Positions 11,974-24,545 of a DNA stretch of 64,000 bases are shown piece by piece; position 1 is the first letter of the stretch; the number at the start of each line of letters is the position of its first letter. Origin of the DNA: Heterobilharzia americana (lineage: Eukaryota > Platyhelminthes > Trematoda > Strigeidida > Schistosomatidae); the NCBI GenBank assembly GCA_944470555.2, contig OX104134.1, positions 105,952,701 to 106,016,700 of the forward strand. The letters are read 5' to 3'. Both the position numbers and the translations under genes were made by a program. The notes below the pieces were generated by a model, which was given only the letters and a program-made list of their open reading frames with translations, did no database searches and was not told the origin of the DNA.

Positions 11974-13679
11974 GGAATTAAATTCTGCCACAGTGCCCAA
12001 GTTTTACACTTATATTAACTTCACAAGTAATATATCTTTCAGTGAACATTTAAAGTGTTATGATTGTAGCGTTCTAAGTCTCTTGGTTGACTTTTCAAGT
12101 TAACGGAAGCCAAATCCCTTATGAGTAAATTGACATCAGAACAATGTTCTTCTAGTTGTGCGTAGAAATTTTATGCATCACTAAGCAACCTCCGAAAATT
12201 ACCAGTTAAAATTGAAGTCTACGTAATTAAAAAGTTAAGTAACGTTTACTTTTTTGGTGCAATTTTCCTTCTTATGCATCTACTTAGTAGACAAAATCTC
12301 CTCTACGGAAAGAACAGTATTATTGTTTCTCTAGTCAACTTGTTTTCACTGACTCTTTTTCTCGCTTCATTCATAAGTTATGATATTCCGCCATATTACT
12401 ACTGCCCTCTAACTTACACTATTCTGTTTCTTATCATACCTAAATAAACACTGGTTTTGAACACTTTACTAACTGTAATCCTTTGAACTACTTGATTCCA
12501 GAGCTATCCTTATAAACTGCTGTCAGTCACTTCTGCTTTAAATTGGTGGTGCCAAGATTATTAAAAATACATCTAAGTTGACCTCTAATGGTCACATATC
12601 AAACTGTTGATGAAACTTTTTATTTAAGCATGCTAAGAGCTCATAACATCTGATTGTTAACAAACGAATCTAGCAGTTTGATAAATTAAGATGTTAGTGA
12701 ACATAAAGAATGCATCGAATTATACTAAAATTCATTTTGCAACATTTGGAAAACTGGCACAAGTTTTCCCTATGTGTTCGCTCGTCCACTATAGGTTGAT
12801 CTACAATTTTCTGTGGACTGTCAAGGGTTAAACTAGGAATGATCGAACTTATTTCTGACAATAATATACTTGTTGCATTTTTAGTAAACCCATACATTAA
12901 AGATAAGTGCTATTTCTTATATCTTGAGGTCTTATAGTTTATCGTCAATCACTTATTTACTTCAGCATATTCCTCGAACATTTTGCAACTTTTCGGTTAT
13001 CACTATCTAATTCTTCTTCAGAGTATCAAAAAATAAAGCATACCAAATACTACATATCATCAGAATCATAATTTAAACGGACATTCTCGTTCAAGAAGAC
13101 AGAACTTATCCCATCATCTTGCACCATGTAATCATTATTTACGCTGTTTAGCAGATATTTCAACGCTTTATTATATCTGTCACAAAAGATACCTGGTTAC
13201 ACACTTCAAAGAATGATGTGTACATTAGCTCTGTCATGAAGTTGAAGTCTGTGGTTATTACCATGTCATGGTCTACTCATAATAAATAATTCAACGATGC
13301 TTGGGTGTATGTGTTCCAATTCACTTCTCAACTGGTTTAATCTAACTTCTTTGAAACATAAAAATGGATAACGGAATGACAGTGTTTAACTTGAAAAGGC
13401 TGACTTGTGAATCAAAGTGGCTAAATTTCATTCAAGATAATTTTCTTCGCTTTACTAAATCCTATACTGAGTTATCACAGAAATATATCTCGACTTTAAA
13501 GTTTCAGTTAGTCTTATTATCAACAGCCAAATAAAGTTTAATAACGTCCTCTACGACCTATAAATGAAAACTAAATCCTGTGATAATGGTGGTCATAGAG
13601 GAGCTGAACAGATATCCTCCAGGATCTCCTGAGAAATACAAATGCAATCTTTGAAGCATAATGTTAAATAAGATCAAAA
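11974..13679. other. AT-rich DNA, nothing recognised
   Basis: No recognisable gene or repeat. The 13,560-13,680 part may belong to the 5' region of the Penelope-like element that follows. Confidence 0.4.
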
Positions 13680-15530
13680 TAGAGGCACTATCCCTAGAGT
13701 TAAAGTTTCATGTCCTGAATGCATTTGTTAATAAGAATGATACAAAAATACGACATGAGTATCCATATTATCAACATTCTAACTTGAAACCATCAGATAA
13801 AGATATAGAACGTTAGTTGGTTGGAGGAAATCGGTTTCCTAACGATCAAAATGCCTTGGTTCTATTGTGTTCTCTGAGCTGGGTTATTTAGTCGTGAAGC
13901 TTTCATCGTCCTTCTAGAAGACATCATCAGCATTAACTTCATACTGAAGTTGGTACTGATGGTGTCGTCTAGAAGGACGATGAAAGCTTCAAGATTAAAC
14001 AACCCAGCTCAGAGAACACAATACAACCAAGACCATCCACCTGAGCTGCATATATTTTCCACTAGATCAAAATGCACCACGAGGGTGAGCTTTCTAGCTT
14101 GGTGACCACACTGCAAAATGATCGATATAATTCAACCAGCACCCAGGATTAAACAACATGAAGTTGGTTGCACTTCGGTGATAAGCCAATGGAAACAAAA
14201 TGTTGTTTTAAATCTAAACTGGTCAATACTGTTAATCAGTACTTTATTCTACATCGATACAGTCCAACCTTTTTACCACACAGCACAGGTCTGCAGTTAG
14301 ACACATACAGAACAATTACAAATTCTTCCTACTTAAACCGTAAAAAGTCTCCAGTATTGTTACAGTGAACCAGCACGATTATCTTAATAAGATGTCAGTG
14401 AACATAAATGATACTCTGAGATTTCAAGTTGATAGGTCTGGAAACTCTGCAAAAACGGTAGCTGGAATTGGAATAATCAGACATCTTAAAAAAATACTGA
14501 AGTAAGGGATAACTGGCAATTTAACTTATAACGACCCAAAAACAGGAGGATCAATGATGCTGTTCATGTGTGACCTATCTAAAGTCCATAAGTCAGATGT
14601 GCCCCTAAGACCTGTGATGTTGGTAAATTTACAATGTCATAAACTAGCTCAATAGTTACCACGAAAGTTGGAAACCATTCGAAGAAAGTTGGCAGTTAGT
14701 AATTCCCATAACTCCCAATAACCGGATGATGTGAACATTTCAGATAGTTTTGGAATCATATAATGTTTCCTAACTGTTTACTAACATGCCTGAAGACGAG
14801 GTAGTTTAAATCATTCGTAAACAGTCCAGTTCGAACCCTCTGCCAGAAAGCAAATTGAGACAACTATTACTTCTCTGTAGAGATGGTGTCCAGTTTTGTT
14901 TTAACAGCTGATTCCACCAATAAACTCATACAGTCCCGATGGGTTCACCATTTAGCTTAATCTTAGCCATCAAGATGGCATATTGTAGCAGATATGCTGA
15001 TAATACGTTTGTTTATAGCAATGTGAACCTTCCATTCCAGTTGTGAGAAAATTCAACTGAACTCATTCTAATATCAAGTTTACGGCGGACTATGAGCATG
15101 AAAATCAGTTTAACTTTCCAGGTCAATTTATAAAACTAGAGACCGATATCACAACTGAGATGACTATCTGCATAAAAAACAAATAAACCGATCAGTAAGC
15201 TAAATACCACAGATTTTGTCCAGTCAGTTACAGACGGAGCCTGCTCAGGAGACTTTGTAGTGGAGTAAGAGATTTATGTTTAGAAGACAAGTTTGAGGAG
15301 TAAGTCACAAGCATTGAAAAGAATCTTCAGGAAAATGGACATCTCATGAGGTTTATCATGAGATACGTAAACCAAAAACAAGCACAGTCCAAACCTGAAA
15401 GTACTGGAAAGAAACTGGTTTTCATCCGCCTTGCATTCAAAGCTGATGAGACTTTAGCACGGTCACCTACCTTGGTTTCACTTTACAGCACAAACCGCCC
15501 ACTAAAGCAATCAAAAGTACATCAGTAATC
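13680..15530 (+). mobile_element. Dead Penelope-like retroelement, reverse transcriptase region
   Basis: The plus strand gives fragments in PLE order. An N-terminal block near 13,684-13,815 reads ALSLELKFHVLNAF then NLKPSD. A block near 14,390-14,470 includes NDTLRFQVDRSGNSAKTV. The RT finger region near 14,530-14,640 reads NDPKTGGS then SKVHKSDVPLRPVML. SPDGFTI near 14,935 stands where PLEs have MGSPLSP. TADYEHENQFNFPG near 15,080-15,125 matches the post-catalytic EHENxxLPFLD block, and the thumb/tail reaches 15,530. Many stops and frameshifts interrupt it. No GIY-YIG endonuclease was recognised downstream. A foldback element inserted at 13,855-14,064 splits the copy. PLE RTs are related to telomerase. 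Confidence 0.75.
13855..14064. mobile_element. Foldback element nested in the Penelope-like copy, 11-bp direct repeats
   Basis: Two 76-bp arms (13,855-13,930 and 13,956-14,031) are reverse complements with six differences and a 25-bp loop. Both contain TGTGTTCTCTGAGCTGGGTT and GAAGCTTTCATCGTCCTTCT. A 33-bp unpaired tail (14,032-14,064) follows. GATCAAAATGC occurs at 13,844-13,854, directly before the left arm, and again at 14,065-14,075, directly after the tail. This is an exact 11-bp direct repeat expected of a target-site duplication. The unit therefore appears to be a discrete ~210-bp insertion, mobilised in trans because it encodes nothing. Confidence 0.82.
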
Positions 15531-18500
15531 TGCGCATGCCATCTTTAGCTACTTATACAAATTCACATATACTTACGGGAAAAACTGTATACGATGAAGT
15601 GAGACCAAGGTAACTATTAAATTTTCTGAGCACATCCGTAAACGTTTACGCCTCAATGGCGAAAATAATTTTACAATCATAATTCCCAAGCAATTAATGG
15701 ATGCGAGATATAGTTAGGGTGAATATCGCTTTCAAAATCATCAATAAACAGAGAATAGCTAGTCTACCTAGTTTTGTAGAACCGGTTGCAATTAAACAAT
15801 TATGACCTGAGCCTTGCGTACAGAGAGCATGAATAACTTTTCATTACCCCGGTATCTGTGCCTTAAATTTGTTGCGTGGTCTCCATCTTATCATTTTTAT
15901 ATTCCTATGATAATTTTCACTCAAATGACTAGAATTTAATAACTTCACACTACATGAGTTTGCGAAGTAACTCATTCACATTTTTTCATGACTCCACCAC
16001 TTTTGATTATGTAATAAGTGTACATAAACCACCATTCTGTTGTTTGCTTTATTCTCATCTTGTCCCTTTATTTTCTTGATCTGGATTACAGTAAACTTTG
16101 AAGTTGTATTTTGGCTGAAATAGTAAACTTGTGTTAAGAATTTACTTGTTGATCATGATAACTTTCGTGCTTTTACGCTATTTGCAACCGACGAGAAACT
16201 TTATTATAAAATGTGCACAATTTGCTTGGCTAATTTCTTCATTCCTTTTTTGCTTAAAGTTATCATCGGAACAAAATACACGAAATTTTGTTCATTCTGA
16301 ACATTGTGAAAATTGATTGCCTTAAACACCTCTTTTCAAGTGTAGTCCAATGTAGTTACTTGTTAGGAGGGAAAACGGTGATACAAATCCGGTAATGATA
16401 AAAATGATAAGGGAGACAAAGGACTTATTGAGGAAAAATTTCCCTTCTAGATAAGGCCATTCACTAAAGCTGTACAATGGTATTTATATCAGTGAAGAAA
16501 AATGATGGTCTGTTGTTATGAGACATGTTGAGATGATAAGGTCATCAGCGTGAGTGTATACACGAAAACAATCAAGTCATAATCGAAAACATGATGAAAG
16601 TAATACGAATAGTTATATAGGCCGCACAAAGTATATACTTTCCAAACGTCCCTCTGAGCACTATCCTATGTGATTGTCGCAAGGAGAATGTAAATCATTT
16701 AACAGTTCAATTCTTAAACATGTGGTCAACTCTGAACATGTAGCTGTACTCCATCAGAGTCGTCCTTCAGAGCCAAAATGAACAGTCAGAAAAGCGAAGA
16801 GGTATGGATTTTTTCTAGATGTGAAGTGCAGTAGTTAAGTGTCTAGTTAACAGATGAAAACAAGGTAAAGAAAGAAACACGAATCATAATAAAAAAAATA
16901 ATCACAAATGTGTAAGAAAAATATACTTTTCCTCGGTAGTCAGATATTACAGATATACAATCAATTTTTTCAAAAAAGTAATAGCTAAATTTGTGGTGAG
17001 AACATTTCATGATAGGAAATTATAATCACATTGATTCCAGGTTGTAGATAACAGTGAGACTTGTATGGTGTGTCAACTGTGGTGATAAGTTGAATATAAA
17101 CTGACAGCGTTCAGCAGATGTTGATTAATCATTATAATCAAGCGTGGACAACATGAACAAGGGAAATCAATACTAAAGTTAGAAATTTAACTGCACTGAG
17201 TAAGTGATTAACACTGAAAATGTCATGAATTTACCAGAAGGGTTAAAATGGAATGGGTATTTCATCATTAAATGGTTAGTAGGTGAAATGATTGAGGTAG
17301 TTAGAAAATAAGAGTAATGCTAATATTGTGATTGATAAACGAACTATGCAAAAACTGTGATATCATTCTGAAGGTTTATTAGAATGAAAGGGAAGAGAAA
17401 CAGGGAAAAATCCGATCAACATTGCTTTAAGAAAAAAGAGGACAAAGATAAAATAAAAGTGGCGAAAATTAAGGACGAAGGAAGGCTATCTAGTCAATGA
17501 AACAGTAGGGAAGGAGTAAGGCTTGAACGCGATCTTTTATAAGACAGTGTTCACGCCTATTTGATTCTATAACCACATTTCTAGTAATATTGAAGATACG
17601 GAAAAGTATAGTGGGTGACTGTTTTCGGAACACGATACATCACAGTAAAAGCTGTGCTATCATCAGTGTGTTGTCCTGTGTCTACCAAATGAGCTAGTAC
17701 AGGAGTTCTAACAAATTCGACTTCACTATTTGCACAGAAAAAGCTGATAATAGTGTGATAATAAACAATGATAAAATAGACGAATGAAAGGAAGTGGATT
17801 TAGACCAAGACGAAATCAAGTTTTTGCATGTTTCTTCCGGAAACACAGATCAGGTATGAACTGATGAATCACTAACGCCTTTTCCGTTCACAGACTGAAA
17901 AAATGCACTTCTCTCTAACCCTTAGGTTTGACTTTATAGCCAATTATAAACAATCACTCTGGTGGAGCTCAGTACCCAGTAGTAAACATATGTTGAAGTA
18001 TCGAACTGTTTTTTGATATGCCCACGTCTGGTAACAAGCAAGCTGAATAGTCCTCTGTAGTAAGTTAGAAAAGACCAAGTTCTGTCCAACCAAGGAGCTA
18101 GAAAACTTGAAGATATGCACTTAGATTGTGTAAAACTGCAATTTTTCCTTGACGCATCGCATGTCAGTTGTTGGCTGGAGAAGACAATCCCATAATGATA
18201 ATAATCAACGTAGTCACTTTTGTCTTTCCGATAGAAGAGTATGATATGACCCTGCTAATTTGCTCACACACAAATATCCATAAACATACGGTCAATAAAG
18301 AAAAGCTGTTTATCGTAATGAAAAATGTAACATGTATTGGTGATAACATGATGTACAAGAGTAAATATCAAATACATAAATAGAGAAAGAAAGGTGGAAT
18401 ACCGCCATTTTATGCATTCGTCATGTGTTACCAGTCACTCCAAAATTATTTAATTTTTCATCAACTGATTAAAAATTTCTAAACAAGACTAAATAAATTA

Positions 18501-19100
18501 ATTTTAATCACCTGCTTACTTTATTCATCATTAATATTCTGATCTACCGAATACTTTCAATTTTTATGTATTGTATAACAACTATGGCTCTCTGCCCTTC
18601 AAAAACATCTTTGTACAAGGTAATTTATGTAAATTTTCATTCATATCGCCTTTAAATTAGTAGTCATATGCTCATTGAATCAACAATTGAAAAGAAAAGA
18701 ATTGAAACAATACCGTTCATCTCTTTTTTTTCTTTGAAAAGAATTAAAAATAATTTATTCAAACATTCAATCTAGACTTGGATCAAAATCACACCGTAGA
18801 TTTCTGTTTTACTCTTAATTTCATATTTGTAGTCATTGTTTTAATGATCATTAAACTTAGGTGAAGAAGTGAAACATACTTAAATCTAGTTTGATAACAT
18901 CATAAACTAATTAAAAAAACATTATGCGCAGAAAAAGTCTATATCATCTGGAATATTTGTTTCTAACGAATCATGTTATCAGCAGAATAAAATTCATGCA
19001 CCAAAATGACCTAACGAATAATTGTATCTGTTTTTACTATACAACCCCTGAGAATTTGAATAACAGTTAAACACAACCGTGTATTAAAAATCTTCGAGTA
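15531..19100. other. AT-rich DNA, nothing recognised
   Basis: A few frames of 60-70 codons (for example 16,131-16,316 and 18,168-18,383) are AT-rich with no motif and look like chance. No repeat was identified. Confidence 0.45.
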
Positions 19101-19116
19101 TGTATTCTGGTTCCAC

Positions 19117-20497
19117 CCCAAGCAAAATATTAAGCCGCATCATCCCAGAGAGGCTAAAGGATGCACTGGATTCAAAACTACGACCGGAACAGGCAGGATT
19201 CAAGAAGTACAAATCATATGCACATCAAACTGCAACGCTACGCATCATCATAGAACAGAGTATAGAATGGCATTCAACTCTACACCTCAACTTTATCGAC
19301 TTTGAAAGGGCCTTTGACAGCATCGACCGACAACTAATTTGACAGGCAGCTGCTGCTTCAACACTACGGAATACCACAAACCTTTATCCGCCTCATTCAA
19401 CAACTATATGAAGATGCCACATGCCAGCCAAGTAATTCACAATGGGAAGCTCAGTGATGATTTCGAAGTGAAGACAGGAGTGAAACAAGGTTGCCTACTA
19501 TCCCCCATGATATTCCTGATTGTGGTGGACTGGATCATGCAGCAAACAGTAGGCAGCGAGAAGAGGGGGATACGCTGGACTATGGAAAATAACCTAGAAG
19601 ACTTGGATTTCGCCGCCGATGACTTGTGCCTAATGTCACATAAACTTGAAGATCTGCAGGCAAAAACTAACAAGTTGATAGAAGAGGCAGCGAAGACGGG
19701 ACTTCAAGTGAACGTAGAGAAGACAGAGGTGATGAAGATACCAACCAACGCCACCACCACCAACAACAAGCTCCAATCACCATGAACAGGAGAAACTTAA
19801 GGGAAGTAGCCTCTTTCACCTATCCAGGCAGCGTCGTTTCAACTACAGGCGGGACGGACGAGGACGTCAAAGCCAGCCAGAATCGGAAAGCGAGACAGAC
19901 GTTCAATAACCTGAAACCAGTGTGGAGATATGCTGCACTCAGCATCAAGCGTGAACAACATCCCAATTTTTAACACCAATGTCAGTCAAGTCAGTCAGTG
20001 CTTCTATGTGATGCTTCACAGACTTGACGCCTTACGGAAAGCATTTCCAACAAACTTCAGATATTCATTCATCAACAAATGCCTACACTGGCTCCTTACT
20101 GAAGCTCAGATGACCAGAATAACAAGAATAAGCAGAAGGAACTCTGGCTGACTGGCTGGCTGGCCAGAATTGGCAACGAACCAATCAACAACAACCTATC
20201 ACTCAACAAATATGCACTGGAACGAAGTGAAGAGATGGATTGGAATGGGCATGCACTGAGAAGACCATTCGGGGACATCACGTGCCAGTCTAGGTCGTCG
20301 AGTGGAAGCCAGATGGTAAACGATGAGTTGGCGTCCGTGGTGAGGGTGACATGGAGGAGATGGTGTGAGGAAGAAATGAGAGCTTGTTGGCAGTGGTGGA
20401 GCCAGGTTCAAAATAGTTCAGAGAAGAGAGTGGAATGAAGGCGTGCTACTGAAGCCTTATATCTTCCACTAGGAACCCAAGGGACTAATAATAATAT
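19117..20497 (+). mobile_element. 5'-truncated RTE (SR2-like) copy with 16-bp target duplication
   Basis: The copy begins inside the RT domain. RPEQAGF lies near 19,185 and palm motif A reads NFIDFERAFDSIDR near 19,290-19,330. The frame is lost at a TGA near 19,342 and shifts twice. Motif B follows as TGVKQGCLLSPMIF near 19,475-19,515, and the catalytic motif C reads DFAADDL at 19,605-19,625. The C-terminal tail and 3' UTR end in a short TAA run. Target duplication: TGTATTCTGGTTCCAC at 19,101-19,116 and TGTATTCTGGTTTCAC at 20,498-20,513. Its last ~600 bp are almost identical to 4,805-5,433. Confidence 0.92.
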
Positions 20498-20513
20498 TGT
20501 ATTCTGGTTTCAC

Positions 20514-21599
20514 AGTCAAACTGTCTGTTTCACGATACAACTACTGGGTATTCCTAATTAAGGAAATGGTGGGGCAATAATTTGTCTATTTCATTTCCTC
20601 TCAACCTATAAAGCAGAATTATTAATTAGAATGAGATCTAGCGTTATACTGAACTTATGAATAAACGTGTAATTTAAAAACATCGTCAGAAAAACGCAAT
20701 TTAGTGTTCATCAAGCTGTGAGCTAGAAGTAATCTGTTAATTGATGTTTTGCTGGATATTTCTTATGGGCAAAACTGCCAACTCTAATTTTCCATACGCA
20801 GATTTAAAGAAATGTTTAGCTTTGTAATACTGAAATCAAGATATGATTGTCATTATTATTGAAGAGTTTAGTCGGTGAAGAACAAAATGTTTCGTAGAAA
20901 ATACATACGTAGAAATTACATCATATGTTCTTAATAACAGAATCAAAAAATAGTCAAATATCATGAAAGTGTGTGCGGTTCACGATCAACCGTTGTCAGC
21001 ACTGTGCATTGGCTGACGTTTTCAACCTGCCACTAAATTAAATACACAGAATGAAGATGTTTTAACCTCCTAATAATGGATTGTATGTTTGATCGACTAC
21101 TGTTCCGTCATCGAATCTTTATTTCTATTGATTATTTTGAAGTGTACACCAATTTTGTTTCGTTATTCTTCTACTAACTGATGTTGACAATCTGTCTGCC
21201 TCGAGTTTTGCAAGTGCGCATCAACACTAACAAAACTGTTAGCCTATCAAAAAGGGTAAACAAGAGCTGAATACACCAACATGACACAGCAGAAGTAGCC
21301 AAAGAGCTATGCTGAAGCTGCTCTTGTAGAGTTATATTAATCTTGTATAAAAACACTGGAGATAATTATTGAGTGTATTCTCAAAGAGGTGCCAGTTGAT
21401 CCACTGCAAGTGCAACAGTTGAACATATTGCAATTTTTGCAGCCTCCTGTTCTGAAGTTATTTATCTGCAAGGTTGAATGTACTACGCATCAGTTCAATC
21501 TGTTCTATTGTTTGGCTGTGAAACGTAACCATTAAAGTTATAGAATATCAGAAGGTTGTAAGTGTGTGACCACCATTTTCTTCTTAGCATAGGCCATAT
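20514..21599. other. AT-rich DNA, nothing recognised
   Basis: No supported gene or repeat. Confidence 0.4.
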
Positions 21600-22135
21600 G
21601 TCGTGGTATCACCATGCCAGTAAAGTAGAAGTCAGATGTGATGCTGCGGGTAGAAGAGGAAAGTAAGCCGATGAGGTTTAAAACTTCATGGACTATGGAG
21701 ACTGTGACATGTAATAGGCATGTCTGGTTACCATATACCTTGACGTGCTATGTTAGACGAAGTAGGATTAAGCTGTAAATGGGTTCAAGTTGGCCGGACT
21801 AAAGCAAGACATCAATCTGTGTCTTTGGTAAGAGTAACATAGGGGAATATCGACTTCGCAGCTGGTGTCCGCATGACAGCAGAAACCAGTGGTTACCAGC
21901 TCTAGATGATACTACTCAATCGTTCTCACAGGCGCAAATTTATCCGCACATAATCTCTATTTCAGTGGTTATGTCTAATTTTTTTATTGTTTCATTCCTT
22001 TTTGGTCTCTTTTCATGGATTTTGAACTCTTTTGATTACCTTCTCCCATTGTTTCTCTCCCTTTTCCTTCGTGCCCTCTTGCTATATGTGCTGATATGTG
22101 GTGTGGTAAAATGGACTACTGATAACTACTGACTG
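21600..22135 (+). mobile_element. Possible 3' remnant of a non-LTR element
   Basis: The stretch has the texture of non-LTR 3' ends seen elsewhere here: a WCPHDSRNQWLPALDDT-like tail near 21,865-21,915, resembling the RDYRNQWLETL ending common in flatworm CR1-like elements, followed by a pyrimidine-rich 3' UTR. Stops are frequent and no RT core is present. It could also be unrelated sequence. Confidence 0.3.
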
Positions 22136-24354
22136 GGTGAAAGTAACCTGAAAAACGTAGTACGTGTTGGCATCTTATGTAATACTGAACCTTAAGCCTA
22201 TCATATGGTGAATCGGAGTTGTGTACAAAAAACGTTTTATAAACTCTACTTGAAAACCGTGGTGTCTTATGTTTTAAAACATCCACTTTTTAAATATTCT
22301 CTTCTACTAAGTTTCTCTGAAATCCCAAATATTGTCTATTCGTACTTTCTTGCGCAGAATCTCTTTCGCTACGCAAACTTTTTTCTACACTTGGTCATCG
22401 TCATAAAATTTCCCTTAGGCAGTGATCAATAATTACCTTTATTGGGAACTTTTGGTACATTTGAGTTACGACAGTCTACCTCATCATAATCCCATGTCAA
22501 CAAAACGTCATTTTGAATGTCTAACATAATTTAAAATATTACTTACGATAATTGAATATTATTGCGCATGCACATTGGGGAGAGTAAATTAATAGAAAGT
22601 TTCTATTCTGACATCTTCGGTTTTAAACAGTGTAGTTGGAAGACAGAGTTTGTGTGAATAATGTCATGCATTTGAAAAATACTTTTCCAACATTCTGATC
22701 ACACATTTACTTGTCAAATCGATTTGTATCAAACCGAAGGATGAGAGACGGAATTGAACAATTTGGATTAGAAGGGGATTAAAATTACGAAAGATGAGAA
22801 CGAAAAAGAAGAATGACATAGTTGATCCTAATCTTGGCAAAATACAAAGTTTGCCGACATAGATTTAGTGTAAGAACAATCTGTTTTTGTACACACAAAG
22901 ATAGTTCCAATTTGCGTATGACTATCGCTTCTTCAAATCCTAGCATTCGTCCGTGACTATATATTTCAGACAATGGAAGCTATCTAAACATTAGTTTTGT
23001 GACCTGCTTTTATAATATGTTTAGCTATGGATAAATATGGGCGTCTTCCAAAGTTTCACACTCCATTCACTCTCGGAGCCGTTTGTGCACATGTTCTCCC
23101 ACGCTCAACTGCATGACTCGATTACTCCTCCCTATGTATGCATGACCACACATACCTGTAAACTGGTAAAAACAATGGGGTCTGACGTAATGATAGGTGT
23201 AATGTTTTAGTTCGTGATGAAGCATGTGTTCTGTTGTTTCTAAAATACTAAGCTTACCTACATATTGTTTTCCTAATGGCTGAAGTTAGCCTACGTCTCA
23301 AAATTATACTACTCAATTCTCCTCTGTACCATGGAATGTCATGTCTTTCCAGTGAAATTCACTTTTCCCCGTTATCTGTGGTCAGATACCTTGTGCGTGA
23401 TTTCGAAGGACATCATAAGGATTTTCGCTAATCTGAAATGAATACATTTAACATATTTCCCATGAAAATATATTTGATTTGTTCTTTGTGGAGATTGATT
23501 ACTTTCAAGGTGGTATTCACCACGGAGAAGATATCAGACGAGAAACCATTAAAAACCTAGTAGAACTTGATATCAGTTCTTTTATGATGTGAAACTGAGC
23601 ACTTTGTGACCATTATCCAGCAGTTAGTTGAACTCAGGGTCATCAAGTCGCTCGGCTTGAATGTTACTTCTTGAATACCGAGCTGAATGATAGCCGCAAC
23701 ACATCATAAACTGATAAAAGGGAAATGTAGGCTGTTGGATTCCAACTCAGTGGCTTATTACTTACGTCTCTGCTGACAGACCTTCAAAATCATTGGTGTT
23801 GATGAACACTGAAGACACGTCATTAGAGAAAGGTTGATTATGTACCACATCCACTGATTTCAAGGAAGACAATAGTCATTGACGTTCACACAAATAATGT
23901 ATCAGGATTCTCCAAAAGCTTCTCATCAATTCATGTCTTTTTGCTAATTAGTATATGAAACTAGTTAAATGTGCTTTATGGATAGCACATCTCAGTACGA
24001 CTGAGTTAAGGAGTAACTAAGTCTAATAACATCTCGATATTATCTTATTCATAAGATAGCAAAAATCTGATTAATTACAGTACATCTTTACTCTAATGTC
24101 TGGTTCCAAGTAACACGTTGAAGAGCATATGAGTATATGTTCAACGTATGACCGAAGCTGAGATAACTAGAAGATAAAAGCTTCATCTGCGTTAAAACAA
24201 AATAAGTAGTCAATCCTTTTCGCTTCCCACCTTATAAAGTAGAGAATCATATGTTAATCAACCCTTATACTTGTGATTCACATTTTGACTCTGAAATGCC
24301 ATCCTTTACTTTTATCAAATCTCTTATTTAATTTGGAGGTTTGTGGGGATTTAT
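22136..24354. other. AT-rich DNA, nothing recognised
   Basis: No supported gene or repeat was seen in this stretch. Confidence 0.4.
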
Positions 24355-24545
24355 GTATTTACATCAGGTTGGTATTCATCATAGACTGAACTCAGTTGCA
24401 GAGTCATTTGAAACCCATGGAGCACTGGACAGTTGTTTGGTCCCCCTGTATGAGGCTCAACAGTCAGCACCCATGAACCCACTAAGAACCGAACCTAAGA
24501 CTACTAGGTTCTGAGGCCAGCATGTCACTGTTGGGTCAATAGGTC
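24355..24545 (-). mobile_element. SINE-like unit, family copy 2
   Basis: On the minus strand it starts GTGACATGCTGGCCTCAG and carries AGGTTCGGTTCTTAGTGGG, close to a Pol III box B (GGTTCGANTCC). It runs parallel to 8,385-8,600 and ends near the same ATGAATACCAACCTG sequence. The better preserved box B here supports a tRNA-derived SINE head. Boundaries are approximate. Confidence 0.45.

Noticed and set aside
13900..14000. Hammerhead ribozyme in the 13.9-kb foldback (CTGATGATGTC then GGACGATGAAA on the minus strand)
   Set aside because: There are extra bases between stem II and GAAA and no suitable stem I/III arrangement was found, so the likeness is probably chance.
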